Notes under the pieces: model-generated | The model's input: the letters and a program-made list of their open reading frames with translations, nothing else | What the model was told of the DNA's origin: nothing | Database searches by the model: none | Position numbers and translations under genes: made by a program | DNA from: JBQTHD01 sp052390275 | GTDB taxonomy: Bacteria; Actinomycetota; Acidimicrobiia; Acidimicrobiales; AC-14 | Reading direction: 5' to 3' | Length of the DNA: 57,015 bases | Assembly (NCBI GenBank): GCA_052390275.1 | Contig: JBQTHD010000006.1 | Location: forward strand, 1 to 57,015 | Shown: in pieces, positions 40,081 through 48,077 of the stretch | How positions within the stretch are numbered: position 1 is the stretch's first letter | Layout of the letters: each line of letters begins with the position of its first letter

Positions 40081-41070
40081 GTGAATGCAGGGATGTCCGC
40101 CCCGATGGCTGATCAGGCTGATGGCTGTCAGGCTGATGGCCCCAGGACGCGTCGGGGTCGCCGCGCCGCACTGGCGCTGCGGGCGTTCATCGCCCTGGTC
40201 CTGACCGCCACGACAGCATCTTGCGGATCGGCCGGCCCGGCCGGGTCACAGGGGCAGGGCGGCGGTTCGTCGGGGACCCTGCGGGTCAGCGGTTCCACGA
40301 CCGTCAACCCGGTCGTCGCCGACGCCGCCGAGCAACTTCGGGTCATGGGCATGGCTGTCACCGTGGACAGCCAGGGGGGATCGGCCGGCGGAATCGCCCA
40401 ACTGGGGGCTGGCCAGGTGGACGTGGCCATGAGCTCCAAGCCCCTTGGCGATGCCGACCGGGAGAAGTACCCGGGTGTCGACTTCGTGGTGACCGAGATC
40501 GGTCAGGACGCGGTGGGCGTGGTGGTGCGCCGGGAGGTGGTCGCCGGCGGCCTGACCAGCGTCAACAGAACGCAACTCCAGCGACTCTTCGAAGGCAAGG
40601 TGGCCAACTGGTCCGAGTTGGGAGGACCGGATCTGGCGGTGTTCGTCTACGACAAGGAGCCGGGCCGGGGGACCCGGGAGATCCTCGATGCCTTCCTCTA
40701 CGGCAAAGGCCCCGATGGCAAGGTATCTGCCGCCCCGCCGCCGCCGGACACGGACAACTTCGCCATCGTGGGGGGTAACGAGGAGACCCGGGCCAAGCTG
40801 CGTTCCACCCCCGGATCGGTGGGACCGTTGTCCTCAGCCTTCATCGAGGGGGTGGACGAGTTGGTCGCCCTGCAGATCGACGGCGTCGGCCCCGAACCGG
40901 CCAATGTGGCTGATGGTCGCTACCCCATGTCCCGGCCGCTGTTTTTGATCACAAACGGCCCGCCGGCGGGTGAGGCCAAGCGGTTGATCGACTTCGTCCT
41001 CGGTCCCGGCAGCCGGGAGTTGCTCAACCGGCACGGCTACCTCAGCCTGGACCAACTCGGCCGGGGGTGA
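40081..41070 (+). CDS. pstS: Phosphate-binding lipoprotein (PstS-type)
   Basis: 329 aa from GTG 40081 (AAAGGG upstream). After a basic leader, LRAFIALVLTATTASCGSAG is a lipoprotein signal with lipobox Cys. RVSGSTTVNPVVADAAEQL is the PstS anion-binding loop SGSTT; VDSQGGSAGGIAQLGAGQVDVAMSSKPL and KEPGRGTREILDAFLYG are further PstS motifs (GTRE with the conserved Arg). Captures phosphate outside the cell and hands it to the fused permease. A related tungstate/molybdate role is not excluded. Overlaps the permease gene as GTGA. The stop lies before a complete PstS length. Confidence 0.85.
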   Translation: MNAGMSAPMADQADGCQADGPRTRRGRRAALALRAFIALVLTATTASCGSAGPAGSQGQGGGSSGTLRVSGSTTVNPVVADAAEQLRVMGMAVTVDSQGGSAGGIAQLGAGQVDVAMSSKPLGDADREKYPGVDFVVTEIGQDAVGVVVRREVVAGGLTSVNRTQLQRLFEGKVANWSELGGPDLAVFVYDKEPGRGTREILDAFLYGKGPDGKVSAAPPPPDTDNFAIVGGNEETRAKLRSTPGSVGPLSSAFIEGVDELVALQIDGVGPEPANVADGRYPMSRPLFLITNGPPAGEAKRLIDFVLGPGSRELLNRHGYLSLDQLGRG

Positions 41071-43049
41071 GCGCCCTGGCGATGGCGCCAGATGCCTCGG
41101 GTGCATCCACTCAGCCGGTGGAACAGCGGGCCACGACGGCGGCCATCCGTTTCCGGCTGGGGTGGATCCGGTGGCTGACGATGAGCCTGGGTGGCCTGGC
41201 CGTGGCTTCACTGGCGGCGGTGGTGGCTTTTCTGGTCATCGGGGTCCGCAGCGGGCCACTGGACTGGTGGACGCTGCTTACCTCACGGGTTTGGGACGCA
41301 CCCCGGTCGGACTTCGGCGCCGGCGCCATGATCTGGGGAACAGCGGTGGTGGCGGTGTTGTCGATGGGCTTGGCCGCCCCACTGGGTTGGGGGGCAGCCC
41401 TGGCCCTGCACGAACTGGCCCCCGCCCGGTGGCGGCGATGGCTGCGGTCCGGGTGCGAACTGCTGGCCGTCGTCCCCTCCATCGTCTTCGGGTTGCTGGG
41501 GGTGGCCTTCATCCGACCGCTGGTCTCGGGGGCGTTCGGTGTCCCGGGCGGCGACAGCCTGCTGGCCGCCGGGCTGGTTCTGGCCCTGATGGTCCTGCCC
41601 ACCGTGGTCGCGGTATCGGTCGATGCCCTGGCCGGCGTCCCGGCCCGGGTGCGGGAGTCGGCCGCGGCCTGCGGGCTGAACCGCAGCGAGGTCGTGCGCT
41701 CCGCGGTGTTGCCCCTGGCCCGGCGGGGCATGGGGGCGGCGGTGTTGCTGGGCCTGGCCCGGGCCCTGGGCGAGACCATTGCGGTATTCCTGGTGGTGGG
41801 CCGGGCCGACGGCCGCTTTCCCACCTCGCTCATAGACGGGTTCGAGCGGCTGATCCGGCCGGGTCAGACGTTGACCACCAAGCTGAACGGTCCTGAGAGC
41901 GTCCTGGCTGGCACGGCCGGAGCCCACTGGGCGGCCATGTGTGCTCTGGGTCTTCTACTGCTGGGAGCGGTGGCAGTGCTGACCGTTGTCGGCCGCCGGT
42001 GGGGCGGCACCGCCAGCCAGGGCAGCGCCGCCAGCCGGGGCGGTACGGGCGACCCGGCCAGCCCCCCTGATCAGGGGGGCTTCTCGCGAAGATTGGCGGG
42101 CTTCGGGCCGGGGCGTCCTCGCCCGCTTGGCGGCCGAGTCAAACCGAACTGCCGGCCGAGGCTGCCCGCTCGGGGACACGACCGCTATTTCACCGGTGCC
42201 CATCGGGCCAGACGTGGCCGGGACCTCCTGGCCCGGCTCGGGCTGAGCGCCTGCCTGGTGATCACGTTGACCAGTCTGAGCGGGGTGCTTGTAACGGTGG
42301 CGATGCGGGGTTCAGCCGCCTGGGACCCGCGCTTTTGGCTGTCCCCCTCTTCGGGGGCCTTCGGCGGCGGCGTTCTGAATCAACTCAGCGGGACCATTCT
42401 GCTGGTGCTGGCCGCCGGGGCTCTGGCTGGACCCATCGGTCTCGGACTGGGTCTGACCATGGCGGAACTGGCCCGGCCCCGGGCGGCCCGATGGCTGCAG
42501 ACGGTGACCTTGACGCTCGGGGGTGTGCCTTCCATCCTGCTGGGCCTGTGGGGGTACTGGCTGTTGAGCACCCGGCTGGGGTGGGGCAAGAGTTGGCTGG
42601 CCGGAGCCATAGTCCTGGCCGTGGTGGCCGTGGCCCCGGTGGCGGTGGCCGTCGCCTCCGCAGCGGCCGCCCTGCCACCGGAACGGCGGGAGGCGGCTCT
42701 GGCCCTGGGGCTTCGTCGAGAGCAGGTGATGCTTCGGGTGGTCCTGCCCCGAGCGGTCCCCGGCCTGGTGACCGGCCTCTTGCTCGGCCTGGCCCGGGCT
42801 GCTGGGGAGACGGCCCCGTTGCTGTTCACCGCCACGGTGTTTTCCGGGGCGGCTCTGCTGCCCACCGGTGTACGGCAGGCCCCGGTGTCCTCCCTGCCCA
42901 CCCATATTTTCGACCTCGCCCAGGATGCAGCGGACCCGGCGGCCCTCGCCACCGCCTGGGGGGCGGCCCTGGCTCTGGTCCTGGTCGCCGGCGCCCTGGC
43001 CCTGGCTGCCATTCCTGCCCGCCGCCGGATGGAGGCCAATGCTGCCTGA
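41067..43049 (+). CDS. Fused PstC-PstA phosphate ABC permease
   Basis: 660 aa from GTG 41067. Residues about 40-315 are a PstC-like permease half (six membrane helices; EAA loop VRESAAACGLNRSEVVRSAVLPLARRGMGAAVLLGLARALGET), a basic Gly/Arg-rich linker at about 320-390, then a PstA-like half to the end (ERREAALALGLRREQVMLRVVLPRAVPGLVTGLLLGLARAAGETAPLLFT). Normally these are two proteins; here one chain would form the pseudo-dimer channel. The helix order in both halves is complete. The gene overlaps pstS and the ATPase gene, so the transporter is a four-part set on one mRNA. Confidence 0.88.
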   Translation: MSALAMAPDASGASTQPVEQRATTAAIRFRLGWIRWLTMSLGGLAVASLAAVVAFLVIGVRSGPLDWWTLLTSRVWDAPRSDFGAGAMIWGTAVVAVLSMGLAAPLGWGAALALHELAPARWRRWLRSGCELLAVVPSIVFGLLGVAFIRPLVSGAFGVPGGDSLLAAGLVLALMVLPTVVAVSVDALAGVPARVRESAAACGLNRSEVVRSAVLPLARRGMGAAVLLGLARALGETIAVFLVVGRADGRFPTSLIDGFERLIRPGQTLTTKLNGPESVLAGTAGAHWAAMCALGLLLLGAVAVLTVVGRRWGGTASQGSAASRGGTGDPASPPDQGGFSRRLAGFGPGRPRPLGGRVKPNCRPRLPARGHDRYFTGAHRARRGRDLLARLGLSACLVITLTSLSGVLVTVAMRGSAAWDPRFWLSPSSGAFGGGVLNQLSGTILLVLAAGALAGPIGLGLGLTMAELARPRAARWLQTVTLTLGGVPSILLGLWGYWLLSTRLGWGKSWLAGAIVLAVVAVAPVAVAVASAAAALPPERREAALALGLRREQVMLRVVLPRAVPGLVTGLLLGLARAAGETAPLLFTATVFSGAALLPTGVRQAPVSSLPTHIFDLAQDAADPAALATAWGAALALVLVAGALALAAIPARRRMEANAA

Positions 43050-43830
43050 CCCCGACTCGGCTCCAGTGACGGGTGCGGGCCGGCACCCGACCACCGAGGC
43101 CGACGAGGCCGACGAGGCGACTGACGAGGCCACCGAGGCGACTGCTGAGCTTCCCGGGCGGGCACTGGTGTCGGTGTCGGACCTGACGGTTTCGTGCTGC
43201 GGCCGTCAGATCGTCGGCCCGGTGGCCTTCGAGGTGGCTCCGGGCCGGATCGTCGGTCTGCGGGGGCCATCGGGAGCCGGGAAGTCCACGGTGCTGCGTG
43301 CCCTCGTCGGCCTCCTCCCCACTGGGCTGGGAGCGACGGGGTCGGTTCGGATACTCGGCCACGATCCCATGAAGCCGGGGACCGACCTCCCCGGTCTGCG
43401 GGCCCGAGCGGTGCTGGTGGGTCAGGTGCCGGTGCTCTTCCCGGCTTCCATCCTGGCCAACGCCGCCTTCGCACTGCGCCATGTGGCCCGCTTGTCCCGT
43501 TTCGAGATCGCCGCTCGGGCCCGGGCGGCCCTCGTCGAGGCCGGGCTGTGGGACGAGGTGGGCGATCGCCTGCGGGCGCCGGCCGAGGTCCTCTCAATCG
43601 GCCAGCGCCAGCGCCTCTGCCTGGCCAGGGCCCTGGCCCTTGACCCTGAGGTACTCCTGTTGGATGAGCCGACCAGTGCCCTGGATGAGGCCGCGACCCG
43701 GGCGGTGGAATCGGCCATCGTCGGGTTGGGGGGTCGGCGGGCGGTGCTGATCGTGTCCCACGACACCGACCAGTTGTCCCGTATCTGCGACTCGGTGGTG
43801 GAGGTGGTTCCGGCCGGCGAACCCGGGTGA
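43039..43830 (+). CDS. pstB: ABC transporter ATPase (PstB-type)
   Basis: 263 aa from ATG 43039, inside the permease stop. A Thr/Ala/Asp/Glu repeat region (EADEADEATDEATEAT, residues about 18-37, coded by short DNA repeats) precedes the ATPase. Walker A GPSGAGKST, Q-loop VGQVPVLFPASI, signature LSIGQRQRL (usually LSGGQ), Walker B VLLLDEPTSALDE, H-loop VSHDTDQL. It powers phosphate import with the fused permease. No phoU follows, so the usual regulator of the Pst system is missing from this locus. Confidence 0.88.
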   Translation: MLPDPDSAPVTGAGRHPTTEADEADEATDEATEATAELPGRALVSVSDLTVSCCGRQIVGPVAFEVAPGRIVGLRGPSGAGKSTVLRALVGLLPTGLGATGSVRILGHDPMKPGTDLPGLRARAVLVGQVPVLFPASILANAAFALRHVARLSRFEIAARARAALVEAGLWDEVGDRLRAPAEVLSIGQRQRLCLARALALDPEVLLLDEPTSALDEAATRAVESAIVGLGGRRAVLIVSHDTDQLSRICDSVVEVVPAGEPG

Positions 43831-43868
43831 GGACCGGCTCAGCCCTGATCGCCTGACGGGGGCTCCTC

Positions 43869-45023
43869 TTAGACATTCGACGCCGAAGGCAGGCGGTTGA
43901 GGGCGTCGATCAGGGTGCGGAGGCGGCCGTGGCTGAGCCGGTCGAAGTAGAAGGCGATCCGGGGCAGGTCCAGGTGGTCGGCTGATGTCACCTCCGAGGG
44001 GAGCGGTTCGACCGACTCGAGGGCCCCTCGGGTCCGGATGTCGCAGAAGTCCCGATCCAGGGCGGCCAGTTCCTCCGGGGTGGGCCGATGACGCAGGCGG
44101 ATCACCAGGCGCCGGCCCACGAATCGCATCGAGTGGTAGTTGCCGTAGAAGCCCAGGAGCTCCGCGCTGGCGTCGGTGACGTTGTCGGTGATGCGGTAGA
44201 GCGCCCGGTCGGCGGCCGAGACCAGTCCCCTGGAAATCACCTCTTCGTTTACGAATCGTTCCCACCCGGACCAGTAGGTCCCGCCGGGAATATCCAGCAG
44301 GACGATGGGGGCGGGCGCGGACTTGCCTGTTTGCAGCAGGGTCAGAAGCTCGAAGCTCTCGTCGAGGGTCCCGAAACCACCGGGAAGAACGGCGAACCCG
44401 GCCGACTCCTTCATCAGCATCAGTTTGCGGGTGAAGAAGTACTTCATGGACACGAGTTTGGGATCAGCCGCAATGAAGGTGTTGGCCCCCTGCTCGAAGG
44501 GAAGCCGGATGTTCACCCCGATGGAACGGGCCCGCCCGGCACCCTCAGTACCGGCGGCCATGATTCCCGGCCCCGCTCCGGTGACCACCATCCACCCGGC
44601 CGCGGCCAACTCGGCGGCCAGGTCCCGGGCCTGGACGTAGAGAGGATCCTCCGGCAAAGTCCGAGCCGATCCGAAGATGGTCACCTTGGGAACCGCCCGG
44701 TAGGGAGCGAACATCGAGAAGGCGGCCCGCATCTCGGCCAAAGCGGCGTTGGTGATCTTGAGGTCCAGACGGTCGGCCCCGTCGGTGGCCAGGCCCAGGG
44801 CGGTGGACATGATGGCGGAAAGCTGATCGATGTCGCGGGTGGCGCCGGTGCGAGCGAGAAGGGCAGCGATCTCCACCGCCTCGTCCCGGGCGGCAGGCTC
44901 GTCGGTGTCGTCAGTTAGAAGTGACGATTCGGAAGGTGGGAGCCCAGGTCCCGAAAGGTCCGGGTCCGAGTCACCCGGGAGCCCGGGGTCGGACTGCTCA
45001 GGCTGAGCGGGGTCAGACGCCAA
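43869..45023 (-). CDS. LOG-family Rossmann nucleotide-binding protein
   Basis: 384 aa from TTG (45023), overlapping the fbiC stop by 11 bp; a longer frame is not seen. Conserved LOG motif PGGFGTLDESFE, and PKVTIFGSARTLPEDPLYVQARDLAAELAAAGWMVVTGAGPGIMAAGTEGAGRA, the GSAR/SG start. The family includes cytokinin-riboside-monophosphate phosphoribohydrolases and related nucleotide hydrolases. Residues 1-60 are acidic and Pro/Asp-rich; a C-terminal 130-residue extension is unique here. Coupled to fbiC, so its function may relate to nucleotide or cofactor salvage (inference). Confidence 0.85.
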   Translation of the reverse strand: MASDPAQPEQSDPGLPGDSDPDLSGPGLPPSESSLLTDDTDEPAARDEAVEIAALLARTGATRDIDQLSAIMSTALGLATDGADRLDLKITNAALAEMRAAFSMFAPYRAVPKVTIFGSARTLPEDPLYVQARDLAAELAAAGWMVVTGAGPGIMAAGTEGAGRARSIGVNIRLPFEQGANTFIAADPKLVSMKYFFTRKLMLMKESAGFAVLPGGFGTLDESFELLTLLQTGKSAPAPIVLLDIPGGTYWSGWERFVNEEVISRGLVSAADRALYRITDNVTDASAELLGFYGNYHSMRFVGRRLVIRLRHRPTPEELAALDRDFCDIRTRGALESVEPLPSEVTSADHLDLPRIAFYFDRLSHGRLRTLIDALNRLPSASNV

Positions 45024-47334
45024 CGGGCTCGCCGACCGTTCGGTAGAGGGTGGTCCGCTGAGCCAACGGACGATCCAGAGGCTCGACGATGGCAGCGAAG
45101 TCCTCCGTTGCCATCTCCTGTCCGTGTTCGGCTCCGGCCGCCCGGGAGATGTTCTCGTTCATCAGAGTGCCCCCGAGATCGTCGGCTCCGGCCATCAGCG
45201 CCTGCCGGGAGCCATCGGTTCCCATCTTGACCCAGGAGACCTGGATGTGATCGATGAAGCCGCGGTAGGCGATGCGGCCGACGGCGTGCATGAGTAGCGC
45301 TTCGCGAAAAGTGGGGCCGCATCTGGCCTTGCCAGCCAGCCAGATGGGAGCGGCCATGTGGACGAAGGGCAGGGGCACGAACTCGGTGAACCCGCCGGTC
45401 TCGGCCTGTAGATCCCGGGTCCGCAGCAGGTGGCGGGCCCAACTGGCCGGTCCCTCCATCGACCCGAACATGATGGTCACGTTGGACCGCAGTCCGACTG
45501 AGTGGGCCGTCCGATGGACTTCGAGCCATTCCTCCGTACCGATCTTGTCGGGGCAGAGGTGGGCCCGGACCTCGTCGTCGAGGATCTCCGCCGCGGTGCC
45601 GGGCAGGCTGGCCAGGCCGGCTTGGCGGAGTCGGGTCAAGTAGCTGAGCAGGGGTTCGCCCAGGCGTCGAGCGCCCTCGCTCACCTCCAGGGCGGTGAAT
45701 CCGTGGATATGGATACCCGGCGCCGCGTCGGTGACGGCGCGGCACACGTCCAGGTAGTACTCGCCGTCGAAGCTGGGATGAATGCCCCCTTGCAGGCAGA
45801 CCTCCGTGGCACCCCGGCTGTGGGCCTCGGCAACCCGGTCAGCGATCTCCTGGCGGGACAACAGGTACGGGTTTCCCCGCAGCGACAGCGACAACGGGCC
45901 CTTGGAGAAGGCGCAGAAGCCGCACCGGAACGTGCAGACGTTGGTGTAGTTGATGTTGCGGTTGGCCACCCAGGTAACGGCTTCACCCACCGCTGCCCTC
46001 CGGAGGTCGTCGGCCAACTCGGCCACTGCGTTGACCTGTCGACCCCGGGCGCCGAAAAGGGTGACGATCTCGTCATGGCCCACCTGTTGGCCGGCTCTCA
46101 CCCCCTCGATCACCTCCTCCAAGGCGCCGGATGCGCCAGTCGCCGCTGATCGGTGTCGTGGCGCGATCCGCTCGTTCTGCGCCCCGGGGGTACGGGTGGC
46201 GACGGTGATGATTCTGGGTGGCGGGGTGGGGGATCCTGCGGTCCATGAACTGTCTCGTCCCAGGCCGGTGGCGTCGCTTCGGCGGATCACGCTGGGTCGC
46301 AGAGATTCATCCACCCACCGATCGGCGTCTGCGAGGAACTCGGGATAAATGGCCAGCCTCGGAACCAATTCGAGCCCTCTTGTGCCAGTCGTCACCTCCA
46401 ATTGATGAAGGGTGGGCCATCGGTAGCTTGGGTTGACGTGGTCAGGAGTGACCGGTGAGATCCCCCCCAGGTCGTCGATGCCGGCGTCGAGGAGCCGGCC
46501 CACGTCCTCGGCCAGGTTGGGAGGCGCTTGGAGGTGGATCTGTGGCGGCAGGATCATCCGGGCCACCGCCAGGGTCCACAGGTGCTCGGTGTCGGGGCAG
46601 GCGGGGCCTGAGCGCATGACCGTGGCAGCGTGCGGTCGGAAGTTCTGGATGATGACTTCCTGGATATGGCCGTGGCGGCGGTGGGAATCGGTGATGGCCT
46701 CCAGGGCGCTGATTCGGGCTGAGCGGGAGTCGCCAATCCCGACCAGAAGTCCGGTCGTAAACGGGACGCGGGATTCGCCGGCCGCCTCCAAGGTGGCCAG
46801 GCGCCGGACCGGGTGTTTGTCCGGGCAGCCTCGGTGGCAGGCCAGGGGGGAATCAATCGACTCGAGCATCATCCCCTGGGACACACTCACCCCCCGCAGC
46901 CTCGCCAGTTCCTCCGGACCGAGCGCCCCGGCGTTGGCGTGGGGGAGAAGCCCGGTCTCGCTGATCACCAGTCGGCATGCGTGGGCCAGAGCCTCGACGG
47001 TGGAGGCGTAGCCATGATCGTCGAGCCAGCCCCGGGCGCTGGGCCAACGATCCTCGGGAGCCTCACCGAGGGTGAACAGGGCCTCATGGCAGCCGGCCTC
47101 GACGCCGGAGCGGGCCACCGCCAGGACTTCGGCGTCACTCAGATAGGGCGCCACATCGGCCGATGGAGAACGAACGAAAGTGCAGTAGGCACATCGGTCC
47201 CGACACAACCGGGTGAAGGGAATGAACACCTTGGGGGAGTAGGTGACGATGGATCCGAAGGCGGCACGCCGAATGGCCACCGCCTCGGCCATCAGGTCGT
47301 CAAGGCGGGCGCCGATGAGATCCTCGGCCGCCAC
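45013..47334 (-). CDS. fbiC: FbiC, 7,8-didemethyl-8-hydroxy-5-deazariboflavin synthase (F420 synthesis)
   Basis: 773 aa from GTG (47334-47332). It fuses CofG (residues 30-345) and CofH (about 400-770). Two radical SAM motifs are visible: FTRLCRDRCAYCTF (C44, C48, C51) and NVCTFRCGFCAFSKG. The product F0 is the flavin-like chromophore of cofactor F420, from tyrosine and the ribityl-diaminouracil. Mycobacterial FbiC has about 70 more N-terminal residues; the shorter form here starts almost at CofG. The HQLEVTTGTRGL and APPNLAEDVGRLLDAGIDDLGGISPVTPDHVNP segments are conserved. Downstream, LOG overlaps the stop. Confidence 0.95.
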   Translation of the reverse strand: MAAEDLIGARLDDLMAEAVAIRRAAFGSIVTYSPKVFIPFTRLCRDRCAYCTFVRSPSADVAPYLSDAEVLAVARSGVEAGCHEALFTLGEAPEDRWPSARGWLDDHGYASTVEALAHACRLVISETGLLPHANAGALGPEELARLRGVSVSQGMMLESIDSPLACHRGCPDKHPVRRLATLEAAGESRVPFTTGLLVGIGDSRSARISALEAITDSHRRHGHIQEVIIQNFRPHAATVMRSGPACPDTEHLWTLAVARMILPPQIHLQAPPNLAEDVGRLLDAGIDDLGGISPVTPDHVNPSYRWPTLHQLEVTTGTRGLELVPRLAIYPEFLADADRWVDESLRPSVIRRSDATGLGRDSSWTAGSPTPPPRIITVATRTPGAQNERIAPRHRSAATGASGALEEVIEGVRAGQQVGHDEIVTLFGARGRQVNAVAELADDLRRAAVGEAVTWVANRNINYTNVCTFRCGFCAFSKGPLSLSLRGNPYLLSRQEIADRVAEAHSRGATEVCLQGGIHPSFDGEYYLDVCRAVTDAAPGIHIHGFTALEVSEGARRLGEPLLSYLTRLRQAGLASLPGTAAEILDDEVRAHLCPDKIGTEEWLEVHRTAHSVGLRSNVTIMFGSMEGPASWARHLLRTRDLQAETGGFTEFVPLPFVHMAAPIWLAGKARCGPTFREALLMHAVGRIAYRGFIDHIQVSWVKMGTDGSRQALMAGADDLGGTLMNENISRAAGAEHGQEMATEDFAAIVEPLDRPLAQRTTLYRTVGEPVGV

Positions 47335-47587
47335 GACGGCGGAGCCTAGGTGGCTGCCGATCCAGAGGCATCACCTGGTTCGGCTGAGGGCGGGTTCTCC
47401 GGCCTGGTACGGACAAAGGCAGGTCAGGTGAGCGCGGATGGCTGCCGCGGCGTCTCGCGAGACTGGATCAGATGTCCCCGTAACCGCACCCGAAGTCGCG
47501 GACCGTCGACCGTGGTCAGATCCACTCCGTTTTCGGGTCGCCTGACCGCCCTGGAGCCAGACGGGTCCGACGATAGATTCGGCACTC

Positions 47588-48013
47588 ATGCTCAGGAAGA
47601 GGTTGTGGCTGGTAGCGGGGTCGATGGCGGTCCTTTCGGCAGCATGCGGAGGATCGTCGGGTTCGGCCTCGGGTGCTGCGGGGGACCCGCATGCCGGGCA
47701 CAGGGCCGATGCCGGGAAGTGTCAAGGGGTGGAGCCCCAGGTTGAGTTGACCATCGCCGCCCTCAACACCGACTTCGACACAAAGTGCCTGGCGGTGGCC
47801 GCCGGCGAGGAGTTCACCCTCACCTTCGACAATCAGGATCAGCTCAACCACAACTTCGCCATCCTCCCCGACGGCAAGGCCGAGCCTCTGTTGGACACCG
47901 GCATATTCGTCGGGCCGGCCGCCCGGTCCCTCGAGGGTCGGCTTCCCAGCGGCGACTACCTCTTCCATTGCATCGTCCACCCCAATATGGTCGGCACCAT
48001 CACCGCCAACTGA
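47588..48013 (+). CDS. Cupredoxin-like lipoprotein
   Basis: 141 aa from ATG 47588. Signal WLVAGSMAVLSAACGG with lipobox Cys. After a Gly/Ser/His-rich linker, residues about 60-141 are a plastocyanin/azurin-type fold: NQDQLNHNFAI supplies the first His ligand, and DYLFHCIVHPNMVGTI the Cys-x3-His-x2-Met ligand set typical of type 1 copper. It should carry electrons at the outer face of the membrane. Short intergenic distance (64 bp) to dnaE2, but a separate transcript is likely given the LexA box between them. No copper-export gene is seen beside it. Confidence 0.85.
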   Translation: MLRKRLWLVAGSMAVLSAACGGSSGSASGAAGDPHAGHRADAGKCQGVEPQVELTIAALNTDFDTKCLAVAAGEEFTLTFDNQDQLNHNFAILPDGKAEPLLDTGIFVGPAARSLEGRLPSGDYLFHCIVHPNMVGTITAN

Positions 48014-48036
48014 GCCCAGCGGGCCCGTAGGCTGGG

Positions 48037-48052
48037 ACGAACGCACGTTCGA
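48037..48052 (+). promoter_or_regulatory. LexA (SOS) box upstream of dnaE2
   Basis: ACGAACGCACGTTCGA fits the actinobacterial/Bacillus SOS consensus TCGAACNNNNGTTCGA at 11 of 12 positions. It lies 26 bp before the dnaE2 start, so LexA would block transcription until DNA damage. Confidence 0.85.
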
Positions 48053-48077
48053 TAGTTTGAGGTAGTTTTCCTGGCCC

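Noticed and set aside
42380..43876. 498-codon minus-strand open frame
   Set aside because: Arg/Pro-rich, antisense to the permease and ATPase genes; no motif.
47335..47587. Extra N-terminal part of FbiC or a small gene
   Set aside because: The frame upstream of GTG 47334 is not similar to the usual FbiC leader and no start with a ribosome binding site was seen.
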